Origin: an uncultured Clostridia bacterium
Lineage (GTDB): Bacteria; Bacillota; Clostridia; Oscillospirales; CAG-272
Assembly (NCBI GenBank): GCA_946407735.1
Contig: CAMJPL010000014.1
Location: forward strand, 1 to 64,000
DNA: 64,000 bases
Direction: 5' to 3'
Under the pieces are notes generated by a model. The model did not search any database, had not been told where the DNA came from, and worked only from the letters and a program-made list of their open reading frames with translations. Made by a program: the position numbers and the translations under genes. This document shows, piece after piece, positions 16,655 through 25,245 of the stretch. Position 1 is the first letter of the stretch. Every line of letters begins with the position of its first letter.

Positions 16655-17617
16655 ATGAACGACATTCTTACCAGAATCGGGCTTTACGGCGTGATGCCGA
16701 TCGTTAAGATCCGGCGTCCGTCGGACGCCCTCCCGCTCGCGAAGGCGTTCGTCTCGGCCGGACTGCCGGTGATGGAGATCACATACCGCACCGAGCACGC
16801 CGAAGGCGCCATCCGCGAGATAAGCTCCGAAATACCGAACATGCTCATCGGCGCCGGAACGGTGCTGACGCCCGCGCAGGCGGAGTCGGCGAAGGCGGCG
16901 GGAGCGAAATACATAGTGACGCCGAACCTCGACCCGAAAGTCGTCGGATGGTGTCTTGAGAACGACATGCCGATACTCCCGGGATGCGCCACCCCGACTG
17001 ACGTCGCGAATGCGGCGGCGGTCGGGCTCGAGGCAGTGAAGATATTCCCGGCCGGAGCGCTCGGCGGCGTGGATCTGATAAAGTCGCTGTCCGGTCCGTT
17101 CGCCGGGATGAAATATCTCCCGACGGGCGGCGTCACCGCCGACAACATGCTGGATTATCTGCGTCTGCCGTCCGTGCTGTCGGTCGGCGGTAGCTTCATG
17201 GCCGACCAGGGGCTTGTCGACGCCGGTGATTTCGACGCCGTCGCGGCGAAGGCCCGCGCCGTCATGTCCCGCATGTACGGCTTCGCTCTTGCGCACGTGG
17301 GGGTGAACTGCCCGGACGAGGCGTCGGCAAAAAAAGCCGCCTCGCTGATGTCGGCGATGTTCGGCTTCGAGCCCGCCGAAAGCGCCAAGGCCGTCTTCGT
17401 CGGAGGACAGCTGGAGTTCATGAAAAGCCCGTATCTGGGCGAGAAGGGGCATATCGCGATAGGGACGAATTTCCTCGGCCGCGCCATGTTCCGCTTCGAA
17501 CAGATGGGCTTTGAGTTCAATCGCTCCGAGCTGAAATACGACGAAAAAGGCGCCCTTAAAGCCGCCTATTTCGCCGAAGACTTCTTCGGCTTCGCATTCC
17601 ATCTGATCCAAAAGTAA
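16655..17617 (+). CDS. eda: KDPG/KHG aldolase fused to a VOC (glyoxalase-fold) domain
   Basis: Residues 1-208 form a class I aldolase that splits 2-keto-3-deoxy-6-phosphogluconate (and 4-hydroxy-2-oxoglutarate). Glu41 in EITYRT, the GAGTVLTPAQ loop and the Schiff-base Lys129 in VKIFPAGALGG are all present, as is PTGGVT for phosphate binding. Residues about 210-320 (MYGFALAHVGVNCPD onward) look like a VOC/glyoxalase-type beta-alpha-beta domain (AHVGVN, a metal-binding His region, and a late FHL). Similar two-domain proteins occur in other clostridia, where the VOC part is of unknown use. The gene follows the broken toxin gene by 25 bases with a poor ribosome site; no partner sugar-acid genes are adjacent. 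Confidence 0.88.
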   Translation: MNDILTRIGLYGVMPIVKIRRPSDALPLAKAFVSAGLPVMEITYRTEHAEGAIREISSEIPNMLIGAGTVLTPAQAESAKAAGAKYIVTPNLDPKVVGWCLENDMPILPGCATPTDVANAAAVGLEAVKIFPAGALGGVDLIKSLSGPFAGMKYLPTGGVTADNMLDYLRLPSVLSVGGSFMADQGLVDAGDFDAVAAKARAVMSRMYGFALAHVGVNCPDEASAKKAASLMSAMFGFEPAESAKAVFVGGQLEFMKSPYLGEKGHIAIGTNFLGRAMFRFEQMGFEFNRSELKYDEKGALKAAYFAEDFFGFAFHLIQK

Positions 17618-17634
17618 CCGGTTTATATTATTAA

Positions 17635-17718
17635 CCGGGGGAAGGGAAAAACTTTTCTGAAGAAAAGTTTTTCCCTTCCCCCGGACCCCTATCCTTTTTC
17701 CAAAGACTTTTTATACGG
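17635..17718 (+). repeat. Dispersed hairpin element, copy 2
   Basis: Inverted repeat 17635-17684 with arms starting CCGGGGGAAGGGAAAAAC and loop CTGAAG, then the conserved tail GGACCCCTATCC...CCAAAGACTTTTTATACGG. It starts 17 bases after the aldolase stop codon in sense orientation. Confidence 0.85.
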
Positions 17719-17745
17719 ATTTATACAGATTAAATACTGCATCAT

Positions 17746-18504
17746 ATGGGCAACAGTCAGTACACCGCGCTGGCGCGGTTTTACGACGCGCTGAATTCCG
17801 GCGTCGATTATCCGGGATGGGCGTCATCCATCGCCGCCGTCCTCGCGGGATACGGCGTCCCGGGCGGCTCGATAGTCCTCGATCTCGCCTGCGGCTCCGG
17901 CGCGATGACGGTCGAGCTGGCGAAGCTCGGCTATGATATGATCGGCTGCGACATCTCCGGCGATATGCTCGACGTCGCCCGCTCCCGCCCGCTGCCGGAC
18001 GGCAGATCGGTGCTCTGGATCGAGCAGGACATGCGATCGTTCGAGCTTTACGGCACGGTCGGAGCCGTCGTCTGCTGTCTCGATTCGCTGAATTACCTGA
18101 CAAAAAAAGCCGATCTCGAAAAATGCTTCTCGCTCTGTCATAATTATCTCGATCCCGGCGGCGTCTTCATCTTCGACGTCAATACCCCGCGCAAGTTCCG
18201 CACGGTCTATGCCGACCGTGATTATATCATGGAGGAGGACGGCGTCTTCTGCGGCTGGTCGAACGACTGGAACGAGAAGACGAAGATCTGCCGCTTCTAT
18301 CTCACCTTCTTCTCGGAAAACGCAGACGGTTCGTGGTCGCGTGCCGATGAGACCCAGACCGAGCGCTGCTGGGAGATGAGGACGATAACGGAGCTGTTGA
18401 AAAAGACAGGCTTTGAGCTTATCGCCGTCGGCTCGACTCCGGATATGGACGAGATAACGCCGGAAACGGAAAGATGGCATTTCGCGGCGAGATGCCTGAA
18501 ATGA
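17746..18504 (+). CDS. Class I SAM-dependent methyltransferase
   Basis: 252 residues, substrate unknown. Motif I is VLDLACGSGAMT near residue 37, followed by an acidic end of strand two (GCDISGDML) and LWIEQDMRSFEL (motif II/III region). The protein belongs to the large UbiE/Methyltransf_25-like group, often annotated only as class I methyltransferase. The C-terminal part (ETQTERCWEMRTITELLKKTGFELIAVG, i.e. a helix followed by a strand) is the usual end of the fold. The ATG at 17746 has no clear ribosome site. The hairpin element lies between it and the aldolase gene; a terminator follows. Confidence 0.85.
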   Translation: MGNSQYTALARFYDALNSGVDYPGWASSIAAVLAGYGVPGGSIVLDLACGSGAMTVELAKLGYDMIGCDISGDMLDVARSRPLPDGRSVLWIEQDMRSFELYGTVGAVVCCLDSLNYLTKKADLEKCFSLCHNYLDPGGVFIFDVNTPRKFRTVYADRDYIMEEDGVFCGWSNDWNEKTKICRFYLTFFSENADGSWSRADETQTERCWEMRTITELLKKTGFELIAVGSTPDMDEITPETERWHFAARCLK

Positions 18505-18526
18505 ATATGCGCGTCTGCAATAATAT

Positions 18527-18562
18527 AACGGTCAGCCTCCGGGGATACGGGGCTGACCGCTT
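18527..18562 (+). terminator. Terminator of the methyltransferase gene
   Basis: Stem CGGTCAGCC / GGGCTGACCG with a short loop followed by CTTTTATT. Confidence 0.75.
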
Positions 18563-18640
18563 TTATTGAATTTCAGATTGTTTTTCTCCGGCCTCCGCCC
18601 GAGACGGCGGTCCGGTGCCTGATCCGATATCCGGCTCAGT

Positions 18641-18835
18641 TCAGCCGCCTGACGGCTTCTTTATCACGACTTTCCCTTCGGAATCCAGCAGCGGCGTTAT
18701 GCCGCCGGCGTAGCCGGAATGCCATACCAGATAATGGACGCCGGTTTCCTCGTCGACGATGATCGTCCGTCTGCCCTCATATTTCATGGAGTGGCCGTCG
18801 TGGTATATCTCGTTGAATCTTTCTTTTTTGCTCAT
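18641..18835 (-). CDS. DUF6440-family small protein
   Basis: 64 residues. The pattern RRTIIVDEETGVHYLVWHSG followed by GGITPLLDSEGKVVI is that of the DUF6440 family of small clostridial proteins, whose role is unknown. No signal peptide or membrane segment. A weak ribosome site (AGGGA) precedes the ATG. It follows the DUF2807 lipoprotein gene by 29 bases and is likely cotranscribed with it. Confidence 0.75.
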   Translation of the reverse strand: MSKKERFNEIYHDGHSMKYEGRRTIIVDEETGVHYLVWHSGYAGGITPLLDSEGKVVIKKPSGG

Positions 18836-18864
18836 GACGCTGTCCCTTTACGTTATCAGTAAAA

Positions 18865-19635
18865 TCACTCCGCCGGCTGGACCGAGCCGAGGCCTTCTAT
18901 GCTCTGATTCACTTCCTTCGGGCTGCCCTTGTACGTCAGGCTGCCGGTGCCGTTTATCGAGACGTCGAGCACTCCGGTGACGTTCACCTCGGCGCTGCCC
19001 GCGCCGCTCATCGTTATCGACGCGTCGCCGACGGTCATGGAATAGCCCTTGATAGACCCGGCTCCCTCGATGCTGACACCGAGACGCTCGGCATTGCCCT
19101 CGAGCGTCGCCGATCCGGCGCCGGAGATGTGTATATCGAGCGACGTCATCATCCTGTCGGCGGCAAGATTTATATTCGCCGCGCCTTCGGATGAGATGTC
19201 GGCCGACGTGCCGTCGTGAAGAAGATAATTCACCGTGTACCCGCCGGAAAGCTCTAACTTCTTCGGCGCGACACCGATCGCGATCTCGAACTCGGACGGA
19301 GCGAACTTTGTGTTCTCGTCGCCGACGACGGTAACGGTGTCGCCCTCGACGGTTATTTTGAGCGACTGCCATACATTCTCGTCGGTCGTTACGACTACCG
19401 CGTCCTTTAAGCTGTCGTCCACCGTTATGAACGACTGGAAGTCGCCGGGATGGTCGAGATTTATGCCCGATACGCTGACGGTGTAGGCGACGGTCGGGTC
19501 GAGCTGATATGTGCGGGGAAGCACGTTTTTGTCCCCCTCGACCGCGCCGCGGCCGAAGAAGGAGCAGGATGTGAGCGACAGCATCGCCGCGGCGGAGATT
19601 ACAGCCGCCTTAAGAAAAACGGTTTTGAGCTTCAT
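18865..19635 (-). CDS. Lipoprotein with GIN/DUF2807 auto-transporter-like beta repeats
   Basis: 256 residues. A lipoprotein signal ends at LTSC (Cys24). The mature protein has repeated Ser/Gly/Ala-rich strands of the type ISGAGSATLEGNAE, VSIEGAGSIKGYS, MSGAGSAEVNVTG, which is the putative head domain seen in DUF2807 (GIN) proteins: a right-handed beta-helix on the outside of the membrane. Function is unknown; in some bacteria the family accompanies envelope stress systems. It is followed by the DUF6440 gene and preceded by hairpin element copy 3. Confidence 0.85.
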   Translation of the reverse strand: MKLKTVFLKAAVISAAAMLSLTSCSFFGRGAVEGDKNVLPRTYQLDPTVAYTVSVSGINLDHPGDFQSFITVDDSLKDAVVVTTDENVWQSLKITVEGDTVTVVGDENTKFAPSEFEIAIGVAPKKLELSGGYTVNYLLHDGTSADISSEGAANINLAADRMMTSLDIHISGAGSATLEGNAERLGVSIEGAGSIKGYSMTVGDASITMSGAGSAEVNVTGVLDVSINGTGSLTYKGSPKEVNQSIEGLGSVQPAE

Positions 19636-19675
19636 AATCGGATAAAAATGATCAGATAAAAATGAAAAAAGTAGT

Positions 19676-19752
19676 AAAAGTCTTGCAGGAAAGGATAGGG
19701 GCGCGGGGGAAGGGAAACCTGCTTCTTCAGAAGCGGGTTTCCCTTCCCCCGC
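19676..19752 (-). repeat. Dispersed hairpin element, copy 3
   Basis: Inverted repeat 19703-19752 with one internal mismatch, loop CTGAAG on the minus strand, and the conserved tail (GGACCCC-like, TTTCCTGCAAGACTTTTAC) at 19676-19702. It lies 10 bases after the stop of the minus-strand glutaminase-like gene, in sense orientation to it. Confidence 0.85.
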
Positions 19753-19761
19753 ATAAAAACA

Positions 19762-21672
19762 TCAGAACTTATATTTCATCTTCCCCGACGCGTCGAGCAG
19801 CTTCATGAAGAGGCCGCCCTGGACGGTACGGTGCTGGAAGCCGACCTTCACGGAGGTGACGGTATCGTACCAGTCGGTCAGCGGCACGCGGGAGGGTGAG
19901 TGGTTATAGGCAAGCCATATCGGGTGGATATAGGCGCGGAAGAGCTTCGGATCGGTGGTCATGGTAGCCGTCCAGACCATCCAGTCGGTCTTGGTATAGG
20001 CGGCGCGGTTGTCGAGCGGCATCCCGTAGGGATTGAAGTGGCGGAAGTTGGAGGCAAGCTCGCTCTCGACCACCTCGCGCGGGAACAGGTTCGTGCCGAA
20101 CAGCTTGTCCCATACCATGTTGTACTTCATCGACCATGAGCCGGGGCGGTCGAAGGCCAGACGCCACGAGCCGTCGCCGTTGGAGGCGCGCACAATCCAC
20201 GACTGAGCCATCTCGCGGGCCTTCGTCAGATACGTCTGAGCCTCGGTCTTGCTGCCCTGCATGTCGAGGATCACGGCGTAGGAGACTATGCCCATGATCG
20301 CTTTCAGCGACAGGTTGCAGTTGTGCGCCAGATGCCCGGCGAAATCGTCGGTGCAGAGCTGGTTTTCCGGATCCTCGCCGTACTGGATGAGGTATTTCAC
20401 CCACTGGGAGAGAAGGTCCATGTTCGCCGTCGCGAAGGAGACGTCTCGGTCGGCGATGGAGGACGCCGCCGCCATGACCAGCATGTTTCCGCACTCCTCG
20501 ACCGGCATCTGGTTCGTGATGCTGCCCTTGGAATATACGGCGCCGTTCAGCAGCGGGTACTGTCCGCAGTCATGCGGCGAGAAGTCGAATTCCCAGTCGT
20601 CGGTGCGGGCGAAGCGGAAGATCGGCCTCATCATGCCGCGTACCAGCTCGGGATTGTAGCAGAGGAACAGCGGGATGGACGGGTAGGACACGTCCACCGT
20701 CGCCGCGCAGCCGTTTGAGAAGCATTCCTTCGAGATGTACAGCACGTCGCCGCTGTTGTCGTATACCAGCTTGTGCGCCGCGCATACCTGACGGTAGGCG
20801 AGCTGCAGGATGTCGGCGTATTCCTCGCCGCCCGCCTCGAGAGCGTGAGTGAGAAGGGCGCGGGAGAACGCCTTGCAGGCTCCGGCGAGATAATCGCCGT
20901 AAGCTGACGCCGCGCGCTCGATCTCGGTCACGATGTCGGAGCCGCCCTTGCGCCAGTAGGCTTTCAGCGGATCGCCGAAATACTGGATCGAATCTATGTC
21001 GTCATACGCGAACAGGAAGAGCGAGTCGCAGCCTCCGGCGACGGCGGAAACGGCTGTCATCGTGCCGTCCTTGTCCGTCATGTCGGTGATGTTCACCGCC
21101 GAGTTCTCGCCCTCGACCGCCAGATAGAAGTAGCCCCAGTCGATGCGGACGTCGTCTCCCGAGCGGTTGAGCGGCTTCTGATCCACGTTGCCCATCCTCA
21201 CGCCGAGGATCTCGTCGTCGGTGAACTTGATTATGTCCGTCTCGACCGGCGACTGACCGCGCTTGTCGAGGCAGAGTTCCTCGGACACGGTGACCTTTAC
21301 CGATACGTCGTGCCCCTCGCCGTCGAGAGCCTTCCAGTCGGTATGCATGTATGATACCGGGCGGCTCATGAGATGCAGGTCGTACGGCAGAAGGGGGGTA
21401 AGGAAGGTGACTTCAAGCAGTATCGCGGCGTTTTCGAAGGTGTAGCGGGTGGAGAGCGCGTCAAGGCGGCAGCCGGTCTGCTCGATCACGGGCGTCTCGC
21501 CCGAGCCCATAAAGCGGTATTCCTCACCGTCTATCGTGACGATGCCCACCATGGTGTTCGGCTTGCCGGTCCAGTGCATTGGCGTGCTGTCATACAGCTT
21601 CTCTGTCGGCGACCATACGGAAAAATACGGGTCGACGGTTATGAGCGGTATAGCCGGTGCTCGAAGATTCAT
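19762..21672 (-). CDS. Glutaminase-A-type protein (DUF4965/DUF1793)
   Basis: 636 residues. The start (MNLRAPAIPLITVDPYFSVWSP) is the classical opening of the glutaminase A (GtaA) family, whose fungal members release glutamate from glutamine; several bacterial relatives are annotated only by domain (DUF4964, DUF5127, DUF4965, DUF1793). The C-terminal half is rich in helices with conserved acidic residues (SFDVSYPSIPLFLCYNPEL, FDFSPHDCGQYPLLNG), typical of the alpha/alpha barrel of the family. There is no signal peptide. The ATG at 21672 follows GGAGGA; an upstream extension of 27 codons is not supported. Real substrate could be a glycoside rather than glutamine; I cannot decide. Confidence 0.85.
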   Translation of the reverse strand: MNLRAPAIPLITVDPYFSVWSPTEKLYDSTPMHWTGKPNTMVGIVTIDGEEYRFMGSGETPVIEQTGCRLDALSTRYTFENAAILLEVTFLTPLLPYDLHLMSRPVSYMHTDWKALDGEGHDVSVKVTVSEELCLDKRGQSPVETDIIKFTDDEILGVRMGNVDQKPLNRSGDDVRIDWGYFYLAVEGENSAVNITDMTDKDGTMTAVSAVAGGCDSLFLFAYDDIDSIQYFGDPLKAYWRKGGSDIVTEIERAASAYGDYLAGACKAFSRALLTHALEAGGEEYADILQLAYRQVCAAHKLVYDNSGDVLYISKECFSNGCAATVDVSYPSIPLFLCYNPELVRGMMRPIFRFARTDDWEFDFSPHDCGQYPLLNGAVYSKGSITNQMPVEECGNMLVMAAASSIADRDVSFATANMDLLSQWVKYLIQYGEDPENQLCTDDFAGHLAHNCNLSLKAIMGIVSYAVILDMQGSKTEAQTYLTKAREMAQSWIVRASNGDGSWRLAFDRPGSWSMKYNMVWDKLFGTNLFPREVVESELASNFRHFNPYGMPLDNRAAYTKTDWMVWTATMTTDPKLFRAYIHPIWLAYNHSPSRVPLTDWYDTVTSVKVGFQHRTVQGGLFMKLLDASGKMKYKF

Positions 21673-21772
21673 ATTGTTTTCCTCCGGTATATTCGGGTGT
21701 ATGTGCGCTTTTTCGCGCCGCGCCGCCTGCCGCCTGCGGAAAGTGCCCAGCATTCGGCTTCGCGGCGACTAT

Positions 21773-21801
21773 ATTATAGCACATCTCGGCCCGATTTACA
21801 A
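21773..21801 (-). promoter_or_regulatory. Promoter of the glutaminase-like gene
   Basis: On the minus strand TTGTAA (21796-21801), 17 bases, TATAAT (21773-21778). Confidence 0.65.
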
Positions 21802-21982
21802 GTGATTTATAAATATTTGCCAAATTTCGGCTTCATATCGGCGCTCCTGTGTGCTGTCTGCATAAAAAGTAGTAAGCTGAATCTAACAGAAATATATGTC
21901 ATAATTAATCGTCAGTTCATTCTCACTGCATATAATTGAGTTATAATCAATAAAGATGATAAAAATGTCAGGAGGATAAAAA

Positions 21983-23122
21983 ATGGTATACAATAACATG
22001 TGCGGCGAGAAGGTCTCGGCGCTCGGCTTCGGCTGCATGAGACTGCCGATGATAAAGGACGACAGCGGCGAGAGGATCGATAAGGATCTCGCCTACCGCA
22101 TGCTGGACGAGGCGAGGGACGCCGGCGTCAACTACTTCGACACCGCCTACATGTATCTCGGCTCGAGGAGCGAGCCCTTCATGGGCGAGTATCTCTCCCG
22201 TCTGCCGAGGGAGTCGTATTATCTCGCGACGAAATTCCCGGTATGGTGCGCAGGCGAAGACAAGGACGACGTGCGGAAGATCTTCGAGGATCAGCTGGGT
22301 AAGCTCAAGACCGACCACATCGACTTCTATCTCATGCACAGCATGGGCCGCGGCGGCTTCGAGAAGGCTCAGAAGCTGGAGGCGATCGAGTACTTCCTGA
22401 AACAGAAGGAGCTCGGCCGCATCCGTCACTTCGGCTTCTCCTTCCATGACGATTACGACTGCTTCGCCGAGCACATCGGCGAGAGCTGGTACGAGTTCTG
22501 CCAGCTGCAGTACAACTACATGGACAACGAGGATCAGGCCGGCGAGAAGGGCATTGACATGGCCGATTCGATGGGCAAGCCGGTCATCGTCATGGAGCCG
22601 GTGAAGGGCGGCACACTGGCCAATCTGCCGGACGAGGTGATGGCTCCGCTGAAAGAGGCTCATCCCGACTGGTCGGCGGCGTCATGGGCGCTCCGCTTCG
22701 CGGCGTCGAGAAAGAACATAGCCGTGACTCTGTCCGGCATGTCGACCTACGAGCAGGTGACGGACAACCTGAAGACCTTCTCCGATTTCACCCCGCTCTC
22801 CGATTCCGACCGCAACGTCCTCGCCGAGGCGAAGCGCATACTGCTCGCCCGCGTGCGCAACGGCTGCACCGGCTGCGAATACTGCATGCCGTGTCCGTTC
22901 GGCGTGAACATCCCGCGCAACTTCTCGATCTGGAACAACTACGCCCTCTACGGCAGCGAAGGCGGAGTGAGATGGGAGTACGGCCGCATGAAGGACGAGG
23001 AAAAGGCCGACAAGTGCAAAAAGTGCGGCAAATGCGAGAAGGTCTGCCCGCAGCACCTGAGCATCCGCGAAAACCTTGCCGCCTGCGCCGCCGAGCTCGG
23101 GGCCATTGTGGCGAAACAATAA
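21983..23122 (+). CDS. Aldo/keto reductase with C-terminal 4Fe-4S ferredoxin domain
   Basis: 379 residues. The barrel has the catalytic group typical of aldo/keto reductases: Asp53 and a Tyr in FDTAYMYLG, Lys84 in YYLATKFPV, and His in DFYLMHSMGRG. The last ~90 residues carry cysteine clusters CTGCEYCMPCPFGVNIP and CKKCGKCEKVCPQH, the second being a ferredoxin-type 4Fe-4S motif. This two-domain form is common in anaerobes and is thought to pass electrons between the Fe-S centre and NAD(P)H; the substrate is unknown. A ribosome site AGGAGG lies just before the ATG at 21983. Confidence 0.9.
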   Translation: MVYNNMCGEKVSALGFGCMRLPMIKDDSGERIDKDLAYRMLDEARDAGVNYFDTAYMYLGSRSEPFMGEYLSRLPRESYYLATKFPVWCAGEDKDDVRKIFEDQLGKLKTDHIDFYLMHSMGRGGFEKAQKLEAIEYFLKQKELGRIRHFGFSFHDDYDCFAEHIGESWYEFCQLQYNYMDNEDQAGEKGIDMADSMGKPVIVMEPVKGGTLANLPDEVMAPLKEAHPDWSAASWALRFAASRKNIAVTLSGMSTYEQVTDNLKTFSDFTPLSDSDRNVLAEAKRILLARVRNGCTGCEYCMPCPFGVNIPRNFSIWNNYALYGSEGGVRWEYGRMKDEEKADKCKKCGKCEKVCPQHLSIRENLAACAAELGAIVAKQ

Positions 23123-23139
23123 GATATATATTTATTATA

Positions 23140-23222
23140 CCGGGGGAAGAAGAACCTTTTTCTGAAGAAAAAGGTTCTTCTTCCCCCGGACCCCTATCTC
23201 TTCCAAAAAGACTTTTGATACA
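23140..23222 (+). repeat. Dispersed hairpin element, copy 4
   Basis: Perfect inverted repeat 23140-23189 (CCGGGGGAAGAAGAACC..., loop CTGAAG) followed by GGACCCCTATCTCTTCCAAAAAGACTTTTGATAC (described here in two parts: the C-rich piece and AAAAAGACTTTT). It starts 17 bases after the reductase stop codon in sense orientation. Confidence 0.88.
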
Positions 23223-23279
23223 TAAAAGAGTGATAATATAACAAAGAGTGACAATGCTGTGCAGAGGAGGGATCGTATC

Positions 23280-24221
23280 ATGAAAAAGACGTTGATTCCG
23301 CTTATCGTGATCCTGACGGTTTTCCTTTTTGGCTGCGACATCAGCGAATATATCCCGAAAGAAACCGAAGCCGACACCGCTGCCGCCTCAGACACCGCAG
23401 GAGATGCCGCGGAAGATACCGGAGAAACGGAAGCTGCCGCGGCTGCCTCAGACGCCGCGGATGCCGTAAGATATGTCCCGATTGATCTTTCGCCGGTCGA
23501 CAGGATCACCGTCGTCAGCGGCGCGACCGGACAATCGGCCGATATAACCGACCGGGAGGGGCTGGATCATATCCTCGGGTTCATCGGCTCACTCGAAGGG
23601 GAAAACGGGCGATCGTCTCGCGGCTGCTACGGCGCGCTCAGTGTGATCGAGCTGTACTCCGGCGAAGAAAAGCTCTGCTCTTATACCATGGAGTACGATT
23701 ACGGCTTCATATATGACGACGGCGTGAATTACGACGAAGCCGGCGGCTTTAAATACCCGTATATGTTCGATATCCCCGGCTCCTTGAAGGAGAAATACAG
23801 GGAGATCTCTGCGTTCGTCTCCGGCGTCCTTGACGAGAGCGGATATTATTTCCCTCCCGACGCGATCTCGCTTTCGGATATCGATCTTTCGGCTGCGACA
23901 TCGGTCGATATCGTCAGAAAGAGTGTGGACGGCGCCATCCCGGAGCGGGAGCTCGTCACCGATCCCGATGCCGTAACCGGGATCGCCGGATATGTGTCGG
24001 GGATATCCGGCGCACAGATTGGTCCCGCCGCCGGAGACGCGAATGTCACTCTGTCCTTCTTTAACGGCCAGGAGCTTCTGCTGATCCTCACGCTTGAGGA
24101 AAACGGCTCATTTGTCGTGACATATACTCCGGAAGGACAGATATCCGCGGTATCGGGCAGGTATCGGGCGGACGATGCGTCGGCGGAAAGCATCGCCGCG
24201 CTTACGGATATCCTCGGATAA
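23280..24221 (+). CDS. Lipoprotein of unknown function
   Basis: 313 residues. A lipoprotein signal ends at FLFGC (Cys17). Residues ~25-65 are a low-complexity Ala/Glu/Asp/Thr linker, followed by two similar halves that each contain a DR.TVVSGATG-like or VDIVRKSVDG-like strand and a D.EGL..I-like helix, so the protein may hold a tandem repeat of a small alpha/beta domain. I do not recognise the family. The start at 23280 is chosen because GAGGAGGG precedes it and the signal peptide begins there. It is probably monocistronic, upstream of the amino-acid transport operon. Confidence 0.75.
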   Translation: MKKTLIPLIVILTVFLFGCDISEYIPKETEADTAAASDTAGDAAEDTGETEAAAAASDAADAVRYVPIDLSPVDRITVVSGATGQSADITDREGLDHILGFIGSLEGENGRSSRGCYGALSVIELYSGEEKLCSYTMEYDYGFIYDDGVNYDEAGGFKYPYMFDIPGSLKEKYREISAFVSGVLDESGYYFPPDAISLSDIDLSAATSVDIVRKSVDGAIPERELVTDPDAVTGIAGYVSGISGAQIGPAAGDANVTLSFFNGQELLLILTLEENGSFVVTYTPEGQISAVSGRYRADDASAESIAALTDILG

Positions 24222-24257
24222 AAATGAACAAAAAAACACAAAATTCCTCAAAACCTC

Positions 24258-24286
24258 TTGAAAAACCTCTGCTAATATGATATAAT
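24258..24286 (+). promoter_or_regulatory. Promoter of the amino-acid ABC operon
   Basis: TTGAAA (24258-24263), 17-base spacer, TATAAT (24281-24286), 63 bases before the binding-protein start codon. Confidence 0.7.
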
Positions 24287-24349
24287 AGTAGCAAGATAAA
24301 GCGGCGAAGCGGACGCTTTCCGCCGTACTCAAGAAAAGAGGAGATCAGG

Positions 24350-25174
24350 ATGAAAAGAATCATAACGGCCGTGCTCTGCGCGGCGATGCTGCTCATGCTC
24401 GCGTCCTGCGGCGGCTCTAAGGCCGATTACGTCTTCCTTGACGAGACCCTCGGCACCGAGACCTACGCCATCGGCTTCCGCCTCGGAGACGAGGAACTGG
24501 CGAAGACCGTCAGCGGCGCGGTAAAGGCCCTCGTTCTGAACGGAAAATACGCCGAGATCGGCGAGAAGTACCCCGACATAAAGGATTATCTCAGCCTCAC
24601 CGCCGAGAACATCGACCAGTCCGATATCCCGGAGCAGGGCTCCGGCGACAGCTCCTACACCTTCAAGCACGGCTTTGATCTCGACTACCCGCCGTACTCC
24701 TATCTGAAGGACGACGGCAGCGTCGGCGGCTTCGACGTCGAGCTCTGCCAGGCCGTATGCGAGTATCTCGGATGGGGCTACGAGGCCGTTCCGTTCAACT
24801 GGGACGCCAAGGACATGGAGCTGAGCGCCGGCAGCTGCGACTGCATCTGGTCCGGCTTCACGAAGGAAGGCCGTGAGGACATGTACACCTGGGGCATCGC
24901 TTACTCGAACAACACCCAGTGCATCCTCGTCGCCGCCGATTCCGGCATAACCAAGCTCGACGATCTCGCCGGGAAGATAGTCGGCGTACAGACCGCCACC
25001 TCCGCCGCCGACATGCTCGAGGATTCGGCCGCCGATCTGGCCGCCACCTTCGGCGATCTCAAGATCTACGAGACCTACACCATCGCCTTCAACGACCTTA
25101 AGGCCGGAGCCATCGACGCCATCGCAATCGACGTCACCGCCGGCACATATCTCATAAACGGTGGCGCGAAATAA
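24350..25174 (+). CDS. Amino-acid ABC transporter binding lipoprotein, circularly permuted
   Basis: 274 residues, lipoprotein signal ending LASC (Cys20). It belongs to the SBP_bac_3 (polar amino acid) family but in permuted order. Residues 27-76 (YVFLDETLGTETYAIGFRLG and the following helices to IGEKYP) match what is normally the C-terminal end of such proteins. A linker (77-103, acidic, Gly/Ser at its end) then leads into the normal N-terminus (FKHGFDLDYPPYSYLKDDG, 105-123, then GGFDVELCQAV), and the chain stops at DAIAIDVTAGTYLINGGAK (256-274), exactly where a normal protein would continue into the hinge strand that is here at residue 27. Thus all elements are present once, in rotated order. 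The new ends fall on the second lobe. Permease and ATPase genes follow. Confidence 0.88.
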   Translation: MKRIITAVLCAAMLLMLASCGGSKADYVFLDETLGTETYAIGFRLGDEELAKTVSGAVKALVLNGKYAEIGEKYPDIKDYLSLTAENIDQSDIPEQGSGDSSYTFKHGFDLDYPPYSYLKDDGSVGGFDVELCQAVCEYLGWGYEAVPFNWDAKDMELSAGSCDCIWSGFTKEGREDMYTWGIAYSNNTQCILVAADSGITKLDDLAGKIVGVQTATSAADMLEDSAADLAATFGDLKIYETYTIAFNDLKAGAIDAIAIDVTAGTYLINGGAK

Positions 25175-25208
25175 GCCTGAAAACCGAAGCGTGACAACGA
25201 CAGGCCTT

Positions 25209-25245
25209 ACGGACAGGGCATTTGTAAAGCATATGCCCTGTCCGT
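25209..25245 (+). terminator. Intercistronic hairpin between binding protein and permease
   Basis: Perfect 13-bp stem ACGGACAGGGCAT / ATGCCCTGTCCGT with an 11-base loop, followed by CTCTTTC. Such hairpins commonly stop part of the transcription or protect the upstream message so the binding protein is made in excess over the membrane parts. Confidence 0.6.

Noticed and set aside
23140-23222. Hairpin elements as simple intrinsic terminators
   Set aside because: The stem is followed by GGACCCC rather than a T-run, and the tail is conserved over another 30 bases; one copy is in the opposite orientation to its neighbours.
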